Of a stretch of 64,000 nucleotides of DNA, positions 44,952-57,750 are shown one piece after another. The translations under genes were made by a program, and so were the position numbers. Numbering within the stretch: the first letter of the stretch is position 1; every line of letters starts with the position of its first letter. The stretch lies in the NCBI RefSeq assembly GCF_024139115.2, contig NC_085141.1, positions 38,012,120 to 38,076,119 of the forward strand, in the 5' to 3' direction. This stretch comes from Armigeres subalbatus (taxonomy: Eukaryota; Arthropoda; Insecta; Diptera; Culicidae). The notes below the pieces were generated by a model. It saw only the letters and a list, made by a program, of their open reading frames with translations, was not told the DNA's origin and ran no database searches.

Positions 44952-47950
44952 TGCTCCGTCGAATGAAACCAGTTGCACTGCTATCGTGCATGAGGAAATT
45001 ATTGGAGAAAATGATCCTTTCAAGAATTGACCATTGGGTCGAGCAAAATGCATTAAATACTCAATTCGGGTTTCGAAAAGGTAAAGGAACAAATGACTGT
45101 CTAGCGTTGCTCTCTTCAGATATACAGCTGGCCTATGCGCACAAGGAGCAACTGGCTTCAGTTTTCTTGGATATTAAGGGCGCTTTTGATTCTGTTTCCA
45201 TAGAAGTACTGTCCGAAAATTTGCACAGTAGTGGATTACCAGTTATTTTGAATAATTTCTTGTACAATTTGTTGTCAGTAAAACATATGAACTTTACTCT
45301 CGGCACTCTGACAACTTCCAGAAATAACTACATGGGCCTTCCCCAAGGTTCATGTTTAATTATTTATTATTTAATCAGACTAAGGCCGAAGTGGCCTGTG
45401 CGGTATATAAGAGTCTTCTCCATTCGGCTCGGTCCATGGCTACACGTCGCCAACCACGCAGTCTACGGAGGGTCCGCAAGTCATCTTCCACCTGATCGAT
45501 CCACCTTGCCCGCTGCGCACCTCGCCTTCTTGTGCCCGTCGGATCGTTGTCGAGAACCATTTTCACCGGGTTACTGTCCGACATTCTGGCTACGTGCCCG
45601 GCCCATCGCAGTCGTCCGATTTTCGCGGTGTGAACGATGGATGGTTCTCCCAACAGCTGATGCAATTCGTGGTTCATTCGCCTCCTCCACGTACCGTCCG
45701 CCATCTGCACCCCACCATAGATGGTACGCAGCACTTTCCTTTCGAAAACTCCAAGTGCGCGTTCATTGTTTAAGTCCCTTGCTTTACAATTTCTATGTTA
45801 AAGATATTGACAATTTTTTGGAAGGACAATGCACGCTTAGACAACTTGCAGATGATGCCGTGATCTCCCTAAGAGGTTCATGTGCAAATGTCCTGCAAAG
45901 ACCATTGCAAAATTCCCTAAATAACCTGACTATTTGGGCCAGACATTTAGGGATCGAGTTCTCTCCGCAAAAAAACTCAATTGGTAGTGTTTACTAAGAA
46001 GCGGTACCCAGCTCAACTGAAACTTAAGCTGTTGAAAGATGACATAAACCAATCTTTATCTTCTAAATACCTTGGGGTCTGGTTTGATTCCAAGTGTACC
46101 TGGAAAACCCATATTGATTATTTGTTAGAGAAATGCCGAAAAAGGATCCATTTTCTCCGTTCTATATCTGGAACTTGGTGGGGCGCTCACCCGGAACACC
46201 CCATCAAACTATATAAAACGACTATTCTCTCTGTTTTAGAGTATGGCTCTTTCTGCTTCCTCTCAGCAGCTGATTGCCACCTGATCAAATTGGAACGAAT
46301 TCAATATCGTTGTTTGCGTATTGCCCTTGGCTGTATGCATTCAACGCATAACATGAGCCTGGAGGTGCTTGCTGGAGTCACTCCTTTAAAGCACCGTTAC
46401 TGGGAGCTCTCACTTAGAATACTGATCAAATGTGGAACAAGTAACACACTTGTATTAGAAAACTTCGATAATATGCTTGAACTGGCTCATCGTTCAAGAT
46501 ACCTGCGAGTCTATCTCAACTACATATCGTCAGATCTCTGTCTTCCATGTTATAATCCACCTCGAGTTCACTTTGTCAACGACAGTTCCTCAATTGAATA
46601 CGATCTGTCCATGAAACACGCTATTCAAGGAATACCAGATCATCTTCGACAAATATCTATCCCTTCCATTTTTTCTGAAAAATATGAACATGTCAATTGC
46701 AGATCAATAACAGATATTTCACTGATGGTTCTCGCATTAATGGATCCACTGGCTTCGGTGTTTTCAACGTAAGTTAAACCACCTTCCGAAAACTTCAGGA
46801 ACCGTGTTCGGTTTATGTTGCTGAGCTGGCAGCAATTAACTTCGCTTTGGGGATAATTTCCAATCAGCCCGTAGACCATTATTTCATCTTCTCGGATAGT
46901 CTTAGTTCTATCGAGGCACTCCGGTCGATGAAACCTGTTAAGCACGCATCTTACTTTCTTACAACTATAAGAGAGCAGATGCGTGATTTGGTCGAAAGAT
47001 CATTCAAGATTACCTTTGTATGGGTCCCATCCCATTGCCTAATCTATGGCAATGAGGAGGCGGACTCGCTAGCAAAGGTGGGCGCACAGGAAGGTGAAGT
47101 TTATGATAGACAAATCTTGAATAACGAGTTTTTCCCATTAGTCCGTCAGAGTACTCTTCAAAATTGGCAAATGATTTGGTCACACAATGAACTTGGACGG
47201 TGGCTATTTTCCACAGTTCCTAAAGTTTCTGCGCGAGCGTGGTTCAGAGGTGAGGACTTAAGTCGAGGCTTCATTCGCACGATGTCGAGGCTTATGTCCA
47301 ATCACTATTCACTAAACACACATCTCTACAGAATAAACCTGGTCGATAGCAACTTATGTAGGTGTGGAGCCGGTTACGTTGACATCGATCACGTAGTTTG
47401 GTATTGCTCGGAAAATGACGCCTCCAGAGAGCAACTATTGGATACCCTTGTGGCCCGAGGTAAACAACCCTTCCGGGATATAAGAGGTGTTTTGGGAGAT
47501 CGCGATGTGATATATATGCAGGCCATCTATGCCTTTCTTTGCTTGGCTGACATCAAAGTTTAATGCCTATATTCTTCTCTTTCTCAGTTTTTTTTTCTTG
47601 TCCGATTATGTTTCTCTGTACCATGTACCCCGAAGCTCTGGCCATCTGGAAGATGCTCCCTGACGAACCAAAATCGAGGAGCACGACGCCACGCAAAATC
47701 GTTTTCAACGTTCAACGTCAAACGCCCGGATGAGCAGCTGAAATAACCTAAACCCAAATCCCTACCCCGTCCGTCCTGTATTAAGTTTTTTAACCTTGAG
47801 TCGCCATGAGTATTATGGTCTATGTCCCCTCCCAACTAACTGTTAAGATAAGATGATATACCATGTAAAAATATCATACTTGAAAATTGCGGCTCCGCAA
47901 AGTGTCACACACGACTGAGCCTACCAAATTAATGAACTGGTAAAAAAAAA
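44952..47950 (+). pseudogene. 5'-truncated I-like LINE (RT and RNase H) with 8-bp TSD
   Basis: The copy starts inside RT (KPVALLSCMRKLLEKMI). It continues with QFGFRKGKGTNDCLALLSSD, FLDIKGAFDSVS (RT motif A), the YMGLPQGSC block, and LADDAVISLRG (motif C). After a frameshift near 45990 it reads SSKYLGVWFDSKCTWKTH. RNase H residues follow: TDGS near 46712, AELAA near 46823, SDSLSSIEA near 46895, and PSH plus GNEEADSLAK near 47030-47080. A 3' UTR and A9 tail end at 47950. AGGAAATT duplicates flank the copy at 44944-44951 and 47951-47958. RT is split by a second LINE (45360-45766) and by frameshifts. Same family as 20499-25927. Confidence 0.9.
45360..45766 (-). pseudogene. LINE family B 3' fragment inserted into the I-like LINE, 7-bp TSD
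   Basis: The minus strand reads LRTIYGGVQMADGTWRRRMN, HELHQLLGEPSI, GRLRWAGHVARM, TGTRRRGAQRARWIDQVEDD and LRGWRRVAMDRAEWRRLL. This is the C-terminus and 3' end of a LINE, with an ATTAAATAATAAATAA tail at its 3' end. The sequence GGCCACTTCGGCC near the tail can form a stem-loop. It is flanked by TGTTTAA at 45353-45359 and 45767-45773. Removing it restores the host RT reading GSCLSPLLYN. Closely related to the copy at 52930-53385. Confidence 0.93.
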
Positions 47951-47958
47951 AGGAAATT

Positions 47959-50160
47959 GATGCTGATGGAGCATTTTGACTTGTTCTACAATGGCAATTG
48001 TAATAGAAAGAAGCGTTTTATCACAACGTCGCACAGTGGGACCAATTCCAAAAAAGACGGTCATAAATGTTAGAAGTGAATAAAATGGTCTAGCAGGCCA
48101 CATATTATGATATTTCATTGAATGGATGGTTCATCTTCTCGTTCATCACTGACACGTAAGCTAGAGTTCCATTACCAGAACGAGAGGTGGGTCACCAGTC
48201 GTCGCAAGCACGCTAACGTTCTCAAAGACAACGTGCTTGCACCAAGTGGTGACTCATCAAATATCAATGGCTGGCGCCGCCAGTGTAGAGTTCTATTTCT
48301 ATGAGCACTTTTACAGATATTAACTGCTACCTTTAATTACCAATTTCTGCAACCTCACTGCTTTGCTAACGGAAAATGTATTTCATCATTAGAAATTGTA
48401 AACATATAGAATGGATTTTGTTTCGTCACACAAAGTAGAGCTGTAGAGGCGCAAATCGTTTCTTGATATTACGGTTCATGTGAAAAACTCATGATCTTTT
48501 TACAGAGTAAGTATAGAAAATTAGATGTAGGGGTCAAACAAGATACTCTCCCTGCATTGCGACTAAACAAGACATGACTTGATAGTTTGTCCTACTTTCT
48601 TTAACAATATTTTCAAGTGCCTATAATGAGTGCGCAAGTGACTGTAAAAACTCATGATCACGTCTAATTTTCTTAATTAAAGTATGCATGAGACAAGAAC
48701 AAATGGTACTAGGGGGCCATACACATATTACGCATGCCTTTATGAAGGAGGGGGATCTGTCGTTTTACCTATGAATAAAAAATCATTTGTATGTAAGAAA
48801 TCTTACATGAAGGGAGGGATGTTCAAAAACCCAAAAATAACGCTTACGTAATAATTGTACAACCCCTAGACAATTTTCAGCTGATGTTGCACCATTATAT
48901 TGGGGCAAATGAGAAGTAGAAGGAGAAGAGAAAACATATTGTGCGTTGCTTTTTATCAAAATTGATTGGCAAGACCGAAACGACCACTGTCAGTAAAACC
49001 AAAATAACTTTGCGGGCGGAGGGTGGCGGAACCTAATTTCTGCAGGATTGGATTCCTGACAAAAAAATTAAACTACTGTGTGAATTTCATTGATGGGTAC
49101 CGATAAGTACCTTTTTGAATTTCACAATGAATACAGCAAGAAGATAATACAATAGTAATTTTATACATAATAAAGACCGAGTACTTTCTGCGCGATCAAA
49201 AATAATTTACGAACGTATATGCGTGGCTTTATTAGTTTTTGGACTACACTTTGTAATGGTGCCAAATATAATAGGTTTGGATGATGTATACGTTGTGGCC
49301 AACAGAATGAAGCAGTAAGATAAATGTTACAAGATTTAACAGAATTAAAAATCGACGACATGCTCAACTTGTATTGACTGTAAAGGTATGATCCACCCGA
49401 ATAAAATGACTGAAAACTATGTTTACTTCATCGCCAAGTATTCTACTAACAACCCATGACTCAAGTTTTTAATTTGGATCATTTTGAAAAAATGGTTTTT
49501 GACCGTCTTTTTGAAGATTGGCCCTTCTGTGCGTCGGTGGGGGAATATTTCTCTGTCCCTTTTTTCGCATTTGTATCAGGTGATGATCAATTTGTTTTCA
49601 TGTCTTGTTATGATAAAAAAAGCCTTATGTTTTATGTCCATCGTCGTTAATTATAAATTGAGAGCAAATTCTGCAACCCATGTTATGCATCCAAACACAT
49701 CGTTCTATGGTGGTGAGGTTACGTTTTTATCTTTCGAATGAGCGGCTGTTTTGTTTCAAATGCAATAGCTTAATAATCTATCAAGTAATTGCATGAAATT
49801 AAAATAGGAAACGAACTTCCACGGCAAAGTTCTTGAAGCGAGAAGTTTGTGGACATGTTCTAAAGAAAATAATTGATTCATGGAAATAACATTAAATATG
49901 TAGAGCATCCCTATTTCAGTCCCTCCCATACAAGCTACGTTCATATTTCTATATATAATCCTATTTTGTATGAATATAACTGTAATATAATTATTTGAAT
50001 TCAGGTAGTTGATATACAAGCCTATAGTCAAATTTCAATATACAAAACGACCCCCTTCTCAACCCCCTCCTACAACCTAGATACGTCCCATTGTTAACAT
50101 AATCATACTGTTTATTATATAATTTAAAATAAAAATTTACAATTAGAAAAAAATTCGAAG
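47959..50160. other. Interior of the TA-flanked element, no transposase seen
   Basis: Two inverted related segments carry the GACCGTCTTTTT...GGTCC/GCCC...TGTGCG words (48005-48075 and 49485-49545). These give mirrored short frames (FMTVFFGIGPTVRRC and FLTVFLKIGPSVRRWG). No catalytic DDE frame is recognisable. Confidence 0.5.
48711..48869. mobile_element. MITE-like hairpin, ~159 bp
   Basis: AGGGGGCCATACACATATTA (48711) is inverted at the right end as TACGTAATAATTGTACAACC then CCT (to 48868). An inner ATGTAAGAAATCTTACAT palindrome lies near 48790-48808. Nested inside the TA-flanked element. No coding. Confidence 0.6.
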
Positions 50161-50269
50161 AAAAAAAATACTCCGGATAATCGAGTCTAAAATTCCGGAT
50201 AATCGAACCCCGGATAATCGAGTCCCCGGATAATCGAGTCTCCGGATAATCGAGTCCGACCTGTATTAG

Positions 50270-50665
50270 ACTTCTTTCTTCCTTCTTTCTCCCTTCTTTT
50301 TTCCTTCTTCATAAAATCTTCTTTTTTTTCTTCACTCTTCTTTCTTCTTTCTTTCTTCCATCTATTTTTCTTATTTTCTCATCTTTCTTTCTTCTTCCTT
50401 CAACACACTTCTCATTCCTCACTTCTCACTTCTCACTCCTCACTTCCCGCCTCTCACTTTTCACGTCTCACTTTTCACTTCTCACTTCTCACCTCTCACC
50501 TCGCACCTATCACTTTTCACTTCTCACTTTTCACTTTTCACTTCTCCTTTCTCACTTCTCATTTCTTACTTCTCGCATCTCACTTCTTACTTCTCACTTC
50601 GTACTTCTCACTTCTTTTTACTTCTCGTTTTTCACTACGTCTCACTTCGTACTTCTAATTCGGCC
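50270..50665 (+). repeat. CTTTCTTC tract followed by (CACTTCT)n repeats
   Basis: 50270-50400 continues the C/T tract that was broken by the nested element. 50400-50660 is tandem CACTTCTCACTTTT-type heptamer-like repetition ending at CTAATTCGGCCTAATGACC. Confidence 0.9.
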
Positions 50666-50675
50666 TAATGACCCA

Positions 50676-51904
50676 GCATCCTACCAGACGTGCGAAAAAG
50701 CAGCGATTACACTCCGCTGTATATTCCCCCTCGAATACTAAGGAATTCTTCTCTACTATCCATATCACCGAACAAACTATGGTTACAACAACCCACTAGA
50801 CTCCTGTATCCGTGCTTTCAATGTAATTTGTAACAAATCTGACTTCGACATTTCCAAAAATGCTTTAAAAATAGAATAAGTAGAATTGATAATTAAGTTC
50901 AGTCTGTACGATTGTACGACGGTGTTAATAAATAAAAAAATAAATAAATAAATATATGATGAAGACAATTTTGATGCTTATTCGAAAAGTGGACATTCAG
51001 AAGTGCCAATTTCTACACACTGCCTGTCTATGGAGTCCGTCAGTAGTCGAAACTGTTGAGGGAGAAACGATCAATACTAAAATAAAAACTCACCCTAAAA
51101 AAATTTACATAAAAATTAGGAATTACCAATAAAGAAATCAGCGTATGAGCAAAAAGTCAATATGAAATTTTCATGAATAATGCAAAATTTCCACAAACAA
51201 TTAAGAATTTTCCACAAAACAAAAATAATTTAGCACTATTAAAAGCAAAAATTGCAATTATGAAATGAATTTTCCACGAATAAATCAAAATAATCCACGA
51301 AAAAAAAAATTCCATAAATAGATTAATACAAGCAATGAACAATTACAAAACTTTCCACAAAATAAAGGACATTTTCAACAAAAAATTGAAAAACTTTTCA
51401 CGAAAAAATCAATAAAGAGCAAATTTCCATAAAGAAATATAAAAAGCAATAAAACTGAGCATTTTTCCATAAATGACCTCTTCTTTAAAAGCGTTTTAAG
51501 TTCATGGAAAGTTTTATCAACTTTATTGCTTTTTTGTATTTCTTATTTTTTTATTGATTATTTTGTGGATTTTTTATGGAAATAAAAATAAAATCTTGTA
51601 ATTTTTTATTGTTGATATTGATTTATTCATGGAAATTTTGTATTTTTTACATGAAAAATTTTTGCTTTTAAAAGTGCTAATTTATTTTTGTTCTGTGGAA
51701 AATTCTCAATGCCTTCACAAATACTTCCAGAAATTCCTTCGGAAGTTTTTTCAATAATTCACTCGGGAGTTTCTCCAGAAATTCCTTCAAAAATTACTCC
51801 AGAAATTGCTTTGAAAATTCATTCAGAAACTCTATCGGAAGTTTTCCCAAAATTCCATCAAAAGTCGAGTCAAGTACGCAACACTGCCAACGGTCTTACA
51901 TTTG
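50676..51904. other. AT-rich DNA, no recognised gene
   Basis: Contains many AAATTTTCCA/TGGAAATTTT words in both orientations (51160-51700) and, at 51700-51870, CCAGAAATTCCTTCGGAAG-type repetition like the tract at 28.2-29.2 kb. No coding. Confidence 0.5.
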
Positions 51905-51952
51905 AGGTCGAAATACGTATCTGAAAAGATAACAAAGTGGTGAAATTAAATG
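51905..51952 (-). mobile_element. Half-copy of the CAGATACGTATTTCGACC hairpin repeat
   Basis: GGTCGAAATACGTATCTG then AAAAGATAACAAAGTGGTG and AAATTAA is the reverse complement of the arm and flank seen at 6480-6530 and 58350-58405. Confidence 0.65.
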
Positions 51953-51959
51953 GAATAGT

Positions 51960-52240
51960 ACTAAAATCTGTCCAGCATACTTAGCGCTACGACATCGAAG
52001 TTGCGGGGATGTAATTCATCGTAGATTATCGTGTCGCAACCTGCGAAGTCTAGCGACTTGCAGTTCCATGTTCCAAGCTTTCAACCGTGATCCTTTTTCG
52101 TCGCCTAGGTCGTTGCCGATTGTATCGAGTCGTATTATCTTCTATGTCGTTCGTAATGGTTGTTTTTAAAGGCGGCTTATTGGGCCTGCGCAAACCAGAG
52201 GGCCGTCGTGTTAGGTCTGTTTAGCGACTTGGACTTGTGC
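51960..52240 (-). pseudogene. LINE endonuclease N-terminal fragment
   Basis: The minus strand reads GTWNCKSLDFAGCDTIIYDE then LHPRNFDVVALSMLD (52075-51966), matching the start of an APE-type LINE endonuclease (GTWNCRSL...FDVVALQE). The catalytic Glu that normally follows is replaced or lost here. Possibly the 5' part of LINE family B. Confidence 0.65.
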
Positions 52241-52929
52241 GCTTTGAGCGGCACACGGCCGCTTTGGCGGAGCCCGATTGCGGATACATGCAGCTTTTTA
52301 AAGAAGTTTATCAGAGGTGCGAATTCTCAATCTCAGTGACTGAAATTTGTTGAAATTGATACCATATCCTCTTCACACTCACTTCCTAACAGTGAAAACT
52401 GAAAATGGTTAGCAGCAACAATCAAAGAAAGAGTAAACAAAAGACCTCTCTTCTCATTGCACACGCAGCACCCAGTGACAGTCCATTCAGTTCACTCGCT
52501 GCTGCGTGAATGCGACGGCCCTATATAAATGCATGGGTGAATACTATCACTTGAAAGACAATGACAGGAAATTTGTGCCAAATGATCATCAGCTTCAGCC
52601 CGCTGTAGGCAAACCGAGTAAGCTAATCTACTCCTGCTTTGTCTTACTGACTGAAAGACACCGTCACAGGCGAAGAGGAGCAGAGAAAAATACAAAACAA
52701 AAGAATCACACTCAGCAGGCATTGTTGATGAATTGCACCACTGATCAGAGCCCACTGTCAAACCCCACTACATTATTGGCAGGCGCCAAAACTCGCTGAT
52801 GGGGAGGGAACGTCAAGCCTTTGGACATAGTCCCTGCTGCCCGGGAAGCTTAACGGATTTGACTAGACATCAACATGTCGAAGACGAAGTACATTATAGG
52901 AAGAAGCTCAAGAGAGACAAGAGGGTGGC
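52241..52929. other. No recognised gene
   Basis: A 97-codon plus frame (52506-52799) has no known motif. May be LINE untranslated sequence. Confidence 0.3.
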
Positions 52930-53385
52930 TTACATCACGAGTTTGTTTTGATGGTGACGCCGGTAGTTCTCTACGGACACGAGATCTTGACAATGCTCTT
53001 GGAGGACAAACGCGCACTGGGAGTTTTCGAAAGGAAAGTGCTGCGTATCATCTACGGTGGGGTGCAAACAGCGGACGGTACGTATAGGAGGCAAATGAAC
53101 CACGAGTTGCATCAGCTGTTGGGAGAACCACCCATCGTTCATGCCGACTGAGGTGGGCCGGGCATGTAGCCAGAATGTCGGTGAAAATGGTTCTCGATAA
53201 TGATCCGACGGGAACAAGAAGGCGAGGTGCACAGTGAGAAAGTTGTTCGATCAAGTGGAGAACGATTTGCGGACCCTCCGCAGACTGCGTGGTTGGCGAC
53301 GTGTAGCCATGGACCGAGCTGAATGGAAAAGACTTCTAAGCACTGCACAGGCCACTCCGGCCTTAGGCTGAAAAAAAACTAAACT
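52930..53385 (+). pseudogene. LINE family B 3' fragment
   Basis: The plus strand reads TPVVLYGHEILTML, ALGVFERKVLRIIYGGVQTA, RRQMNHELHQLLGEPPIVH. After a frameshift it continues LRWAGHVARM and VKMVLDNDPTGTRRRGAQ, then a broken C-terminal tail, CAGGCCACTCCGGCCTTAGG (3' stem-loop) and an A-rich end at about 53383. It is highly similar to 45360-45766 and carries an internal deletion plus stops. Confidence 0.88.
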
Positions 53386-56300
53386 CCTCTTATGACAGGT
53401 AAAGATATTCCACTTAAAGAGCTTAATAATTTTCTTAAAGATATAATTGCGGCGTTAGAGGGGTGTGCCTGCAGATACCTGCCGATACCCTATATGTATT
53501 TAAATTTCAGGGAAAATGTTCGAAGTAATAGGTCACGTGCCTCTTGGTGCCTCAGTTTAGCTCAGGCGACGTGCATAAAGCCAAAAGTACACCAAGAAAA
53601 ATCAATCAACAATCTTCACAAAGCTGTTAGAGCTTGCCATATACTTTATTGTTTTTATCTTCCGATAGATTTCTTTGGGCATGAAAATGTATACAAGAAA
53701 TTCTATTTTTCAAGGTTTCAACCAATTAAGCTGAGAATTTGCAAGAAGCTGATCATATCAAGAGATATTTGATTTGGGTGACCACCCAGCAGTGCTATAA
53801 ATATTTTTTTTTCTTTTTCCTTTTTGTGGCTTTTATATTGTAAAAGACAGATGCCAACGTCATTAAGCTGATTTATAAGCTTTTTTTTTCTAGTAAAGTG
53901 ATAATGATATAACAAATAGCATCAAATGAAAAATTATTCAAAAAATTTACAATAAAAAAATGTGCAAAAAACTTTCAGAATCAATGTTCAAAATTACTTC
54001 AAAACTATCACACAACGGTTTGATTAAAGATATTTCTTGAAATTTAGTTCCGATTAGATGAACATTCTATTGGACCCATAAGAATCGTAAATATCTCGCA
54101 TTAATCATCAAAGAATCCCTCAGTTTTGCATTGTAATCCTATCAAAATCTCATAGGAGTTTTTAGATCTCAATGGAAATCCCCTTCCCCATTTTTATCAA
54201 CGTTTCCCATTCTGTATTGGCAGGCCGTCCAAATATTTATTACAGCGCCACAATAACCGAGGTACTCCTTTGATGATAAGCTTGTTTGTCAGTGTTTCCG
54301 CGAAAACCGCACACTCCCGCGAGGATGACTGGGATATAATCAATGGAAAAGTTTAGCCAACGAACCTAATCTCATCAAACTGGCAGCGGCGGCGACGGTG
54401 GCGGTGGCGGATTCTCAACGAACCGAAAATTGCGCCCATACCATCGACGACCACCTGCTTTGGCAAGGGCCACTCATCTAAGCCTCGTGGTCGCAGCCGT
54501 GTGGTGATGGGTATTGAATTTTACAGTTTCCTGCAAGAAGATCGTTTGAAATGGAAAGCAGGGGGCGGCGAGAGCGGTTCCGCAGACGAACGAAATCGTG
54601 TTTTTGGGAAAGTTTTTCCCTCTTTGCGGACAGACGAGACGCGAAGCGACGTAATGCGATGCGGCAGGAGAAGCTGTTTTCGTCCTAATATTTGCATTTC
54701 ACCATTTTGCGACAGCTCTGGAGCGAACCAAGTGGAACAGTAAGTGGAAACGGAGTTTTGCGCCGCAAACAATCATGAGAATGGGAAGAAGAGAAGTTGT
54801 TTTTCGCTGCCTAGTCGGGATAGGCCCCAGCAGCACTATGTTTTGCATGTGGGTGTGTATGTGTGAGCATGTTTGTCGTACAGATGGCGTTGGTTGGTTA
54901 GCTGGCTGCTGCTGGTGGCTGGCGGGTATAAATCAAGGCGCACAAGCTTGGTTAAAAGTTGCCGGTTTCTCGTGAGAGTCGAACCAGCTGTCGAATAGTT
55001 TCGTCTGTTTCGTGAAAAAAAAGCTAGATGATGTATTGCGATTTTATTCATATTTTCAATATGCGAGAATAAAATCAAATCATTCAATCAACAATTTTGT
55101 AATCTATATTATTAATGTTTTCTGGAGATTCAGGTAATGTATTAAGGTGTTCATCACTTTTATCAAATGATTCTTAAATCTAATAGGTTCCCAATGCTTA
55201 TTTCGTCTATCCTATGTTGATAATGCTTATTAAACAAAATCTTTCATTAAAAGTTAACAAAATATTTTCTACAGTGCTCCTAACATTGTTTCGAAACACG
55301 AGATAAGATTACCTTGGTGAAAGCAATAACGAATAAACTTCAACTACTTAGTAATGCCAGATGGAAAATTGATCAAATTGATGCTGCTCGTGGTGGAATT
55401 GTTAGTACATAAACCATTTCACCACCTGGGATAATTAGACTGACGTTCTTATTCCTATCATTTGAACTGATCGGTTCAATATTTCGTCACCTATCACGTC
55501 TTACACTGTTATAAAATCCGCATACAATTTATTTCAGACGTAATGTTTGAGTTTTAGGTCCCAGTTTGAGTTTTAGTTCCAATGCATAAACTTTCTCCCT
55601 AAAGGTCACAATTGCTGGTTATAGCGAACGAACGGGAACACATGCGACTCACATCCTACAGTGTAGTAGAGGTGTGCACTGGTCCAAAATTCATACGACA
55701 TCTTGACACACATTCAACAGATTTCGGCCATAACGATATATTGCACAGATCAGAGTGTAAAATAATCGAAAATTTTTGGTGACGTGAACCTATCTTCACT
55801 TGTCAACTCACTTCCAGACACATTCATAGTCGGCTCTGGACTGTCAATATTCGGTTGAATATTAGTCATTGAATATTTATACACATTCTACAAATTGATA
55901 AATTATTTGAAATCTGAACACGTTTTAAATGAGTAAAGTGATTTATCACATAGAACTGAATCCGATTTTCATCCACGAGGCACTTTCAACGGTAAACATC
56001 AATATGAACAATGCTAATTATGTTTTTTCTGCTCATAGTAAGCACATTCAGTGACAGTCGAATGAATGAGTTTGTGAAGTAGTCATCTGACTATGCTATC
56101 CTATGTTTTGAATAATCATGCGATGTTTGTCAAAAATCGGACTGAAGTTGCTTCATGGAGATGAATATTTTAAGCTCTGGCACAGATTCCTTCACAAAGA
56201 TACATCTCCCGCTATAATAATTGCTTTAAAATATGTAATTTTTGTATCTGCACAGCCCCCAGCAACCGCCAAGATAAATTCCTAGCATCGAATGAAATCC

Positions 56301-57750
56301 AATCATTTCCAGAATTACTCACCAGAGATTTCCCGAGCGGAAAGCTCCACTGCCTGCGATTATGATTGATCCAAAGCAAAACGTAACATCTCATGTTCGC
56401 AAACGGCCGGCATTAGTGAAAGCAATTTCCACACACCGAGAAGCTTGCACCCAGATTTGGAGTAATTGGATTCTCACTCAGCCAAATGGCAGTCAGTAGC
56501 AGAGTAAAAAAAAAGAAAATAATCTTCTCACTCGTTTTGCCCGAGGAAGCAGTGATTGAATAAATGCCACCGCGCTTACTGGCAGGTGTTTCGTTTCCCA
56601 TCTTATAAGGGCAGAGTAATATAAGCTGAGGCAATTGCAGTGTTGGACAAGCAGTAGGGTTGAGCCAACCTTGTCCTTACGAAGGTGGTAAGGCTGTTTC
56701 CACCTGCAGATGGGGTGGACAAACTCTGAATACAGATGTATTGAACGCATGGCACACACACCGGTTTTCCTACCCCAGGCAATCAAGTCTGCGAACGTGA
56801 TTATGCTTAATCATCGATTATGACGCTCTCGTCGGGAACACTATCATTATTTGCAGAGCAGCAAAGTGGTTCCCGGTGAACGCCAATCTGCATGCGATGT
56901 GGACGTGTACTGGGCTAGCCTTGAGCGGTAGCGCAGTCCGTTCTATAGTCAGCAGCAGTATCAATTATCCAAGCTGTAACGCAAGCTCAACAGGCGAATT
57001 TTCATCGAGCAGGGTGTAAACCTCGGCAGCACACATCTCCCGCAGGAAAATTTGCTAACTCATATTTTCCTAGTGGAAAAGTTTTCACAAAGGGAGAACT
57101 ATTCCAACTTTTGCCAGTTCTGCGGGTATGTGTGTGTGTGTGTTTGCTGACACATGTAGACTACTGAAACCGTATTAAAGTTACAGCACTGGGCCCGGAG
57201 CATCAACGGCATGAGGTTTACCATCAGTAGGAATACTAACGGATAATATGTTTATTCACTGCGATCGAAACTAAACGAAGGAGGGGGGCTGCCGACTGAA
57301 CAAACTGAAGTCAATGTAAATGGACAAGATAAAGTTCGATCGATTCACTTTCGCGAGAATCCTCTGATTGTATGCGCAGTAGAGTGGCACAAATAAACAA
57401 TTGTTATATTGCTGACAGGGACCATCATTTCATATTCTACTAGATTACACTCTCAGATATAAGTGTTCCAGCCATAGCTCGGAATAATAGAAATTAAACT
57501 ATTCGACGTGTCTTACCGTAAAGTAAAACAAATTCTACAATAGTCGGTTCTGAGCTACTTCTCTCCATCCATCCTGCATCCGTCATTCTGCAGCATGTCC
57601 TCCCATCGTATCCTTACGGCTTCAATAGCTTTTGCCACAGTTGTTTCGCTGCTGCAAAGTTGTGTAAAGCTTATGGTTCTTGTTTGTTTCCATATCCTGT
57701 GCATTGCCGAAGATGATTGTAGCCCGAAGTTACATCTCTTCTAATCATTG
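53386..57750. other. Mostly unique DNA, no recognised gene
   Basis: Open frames at 53392-53772 (126 codons) and 54501-54743 (80 codons, ending near an ACAGTAAGTG donor-like site) have ordinary composition but no recognised domain. A (TG)n run lies at about 57126-57142. This is the largest repeat-poor interval and could hold introns or regulatory DNA of a neighbouring gene. Confidence 0.4.

Larger units (their letters stand above)
44584..50263. mobile_element. pogo/Tc1-like DNA element with perfect 24-bp TIRs and TA target
   Basis: The ends begin CAGGTCGGACTCGATTATCC and are perfectly inverted for 24 bp (44584-44607 and 50240-50263). They are flanked by TA at 44582-44583 and 50264-50265. Extra subterminal copies of CCGGATAATCGAGTC (five on the right, fewer on the left) look like repeated binding sites. 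The CAG start, the TCCGGATAA-type ends and the TA target point to the Tc1/mariner/pogo superfamily. Without the nested LINE the element is about 2.7 kb, but I see no transposase frame, so it is non-autonomous or eroded. Confidence 0.8.
43690..50675. mobile_element. GGCCGAAT-edged polypyrimidine element, host of a nested insertion stack
   Basis: The left edge reads GGTCATTAGGCCGAATGACA then AGTGAGAAGT. The right edge reads CTTCTAATTCGGCCTAATGACC (given here in two halves: CTTCTAATTCGG and CCTAATGACC). These edges are inverted copies of each other. Inside are (CTTTCTTC)-type and (CACTTCT)-type tracts, interrupted by a TA-flanked element at 44584-50263 that itself carries two LINEs. The outer limits are approximate. 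Confidence 0.55.
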
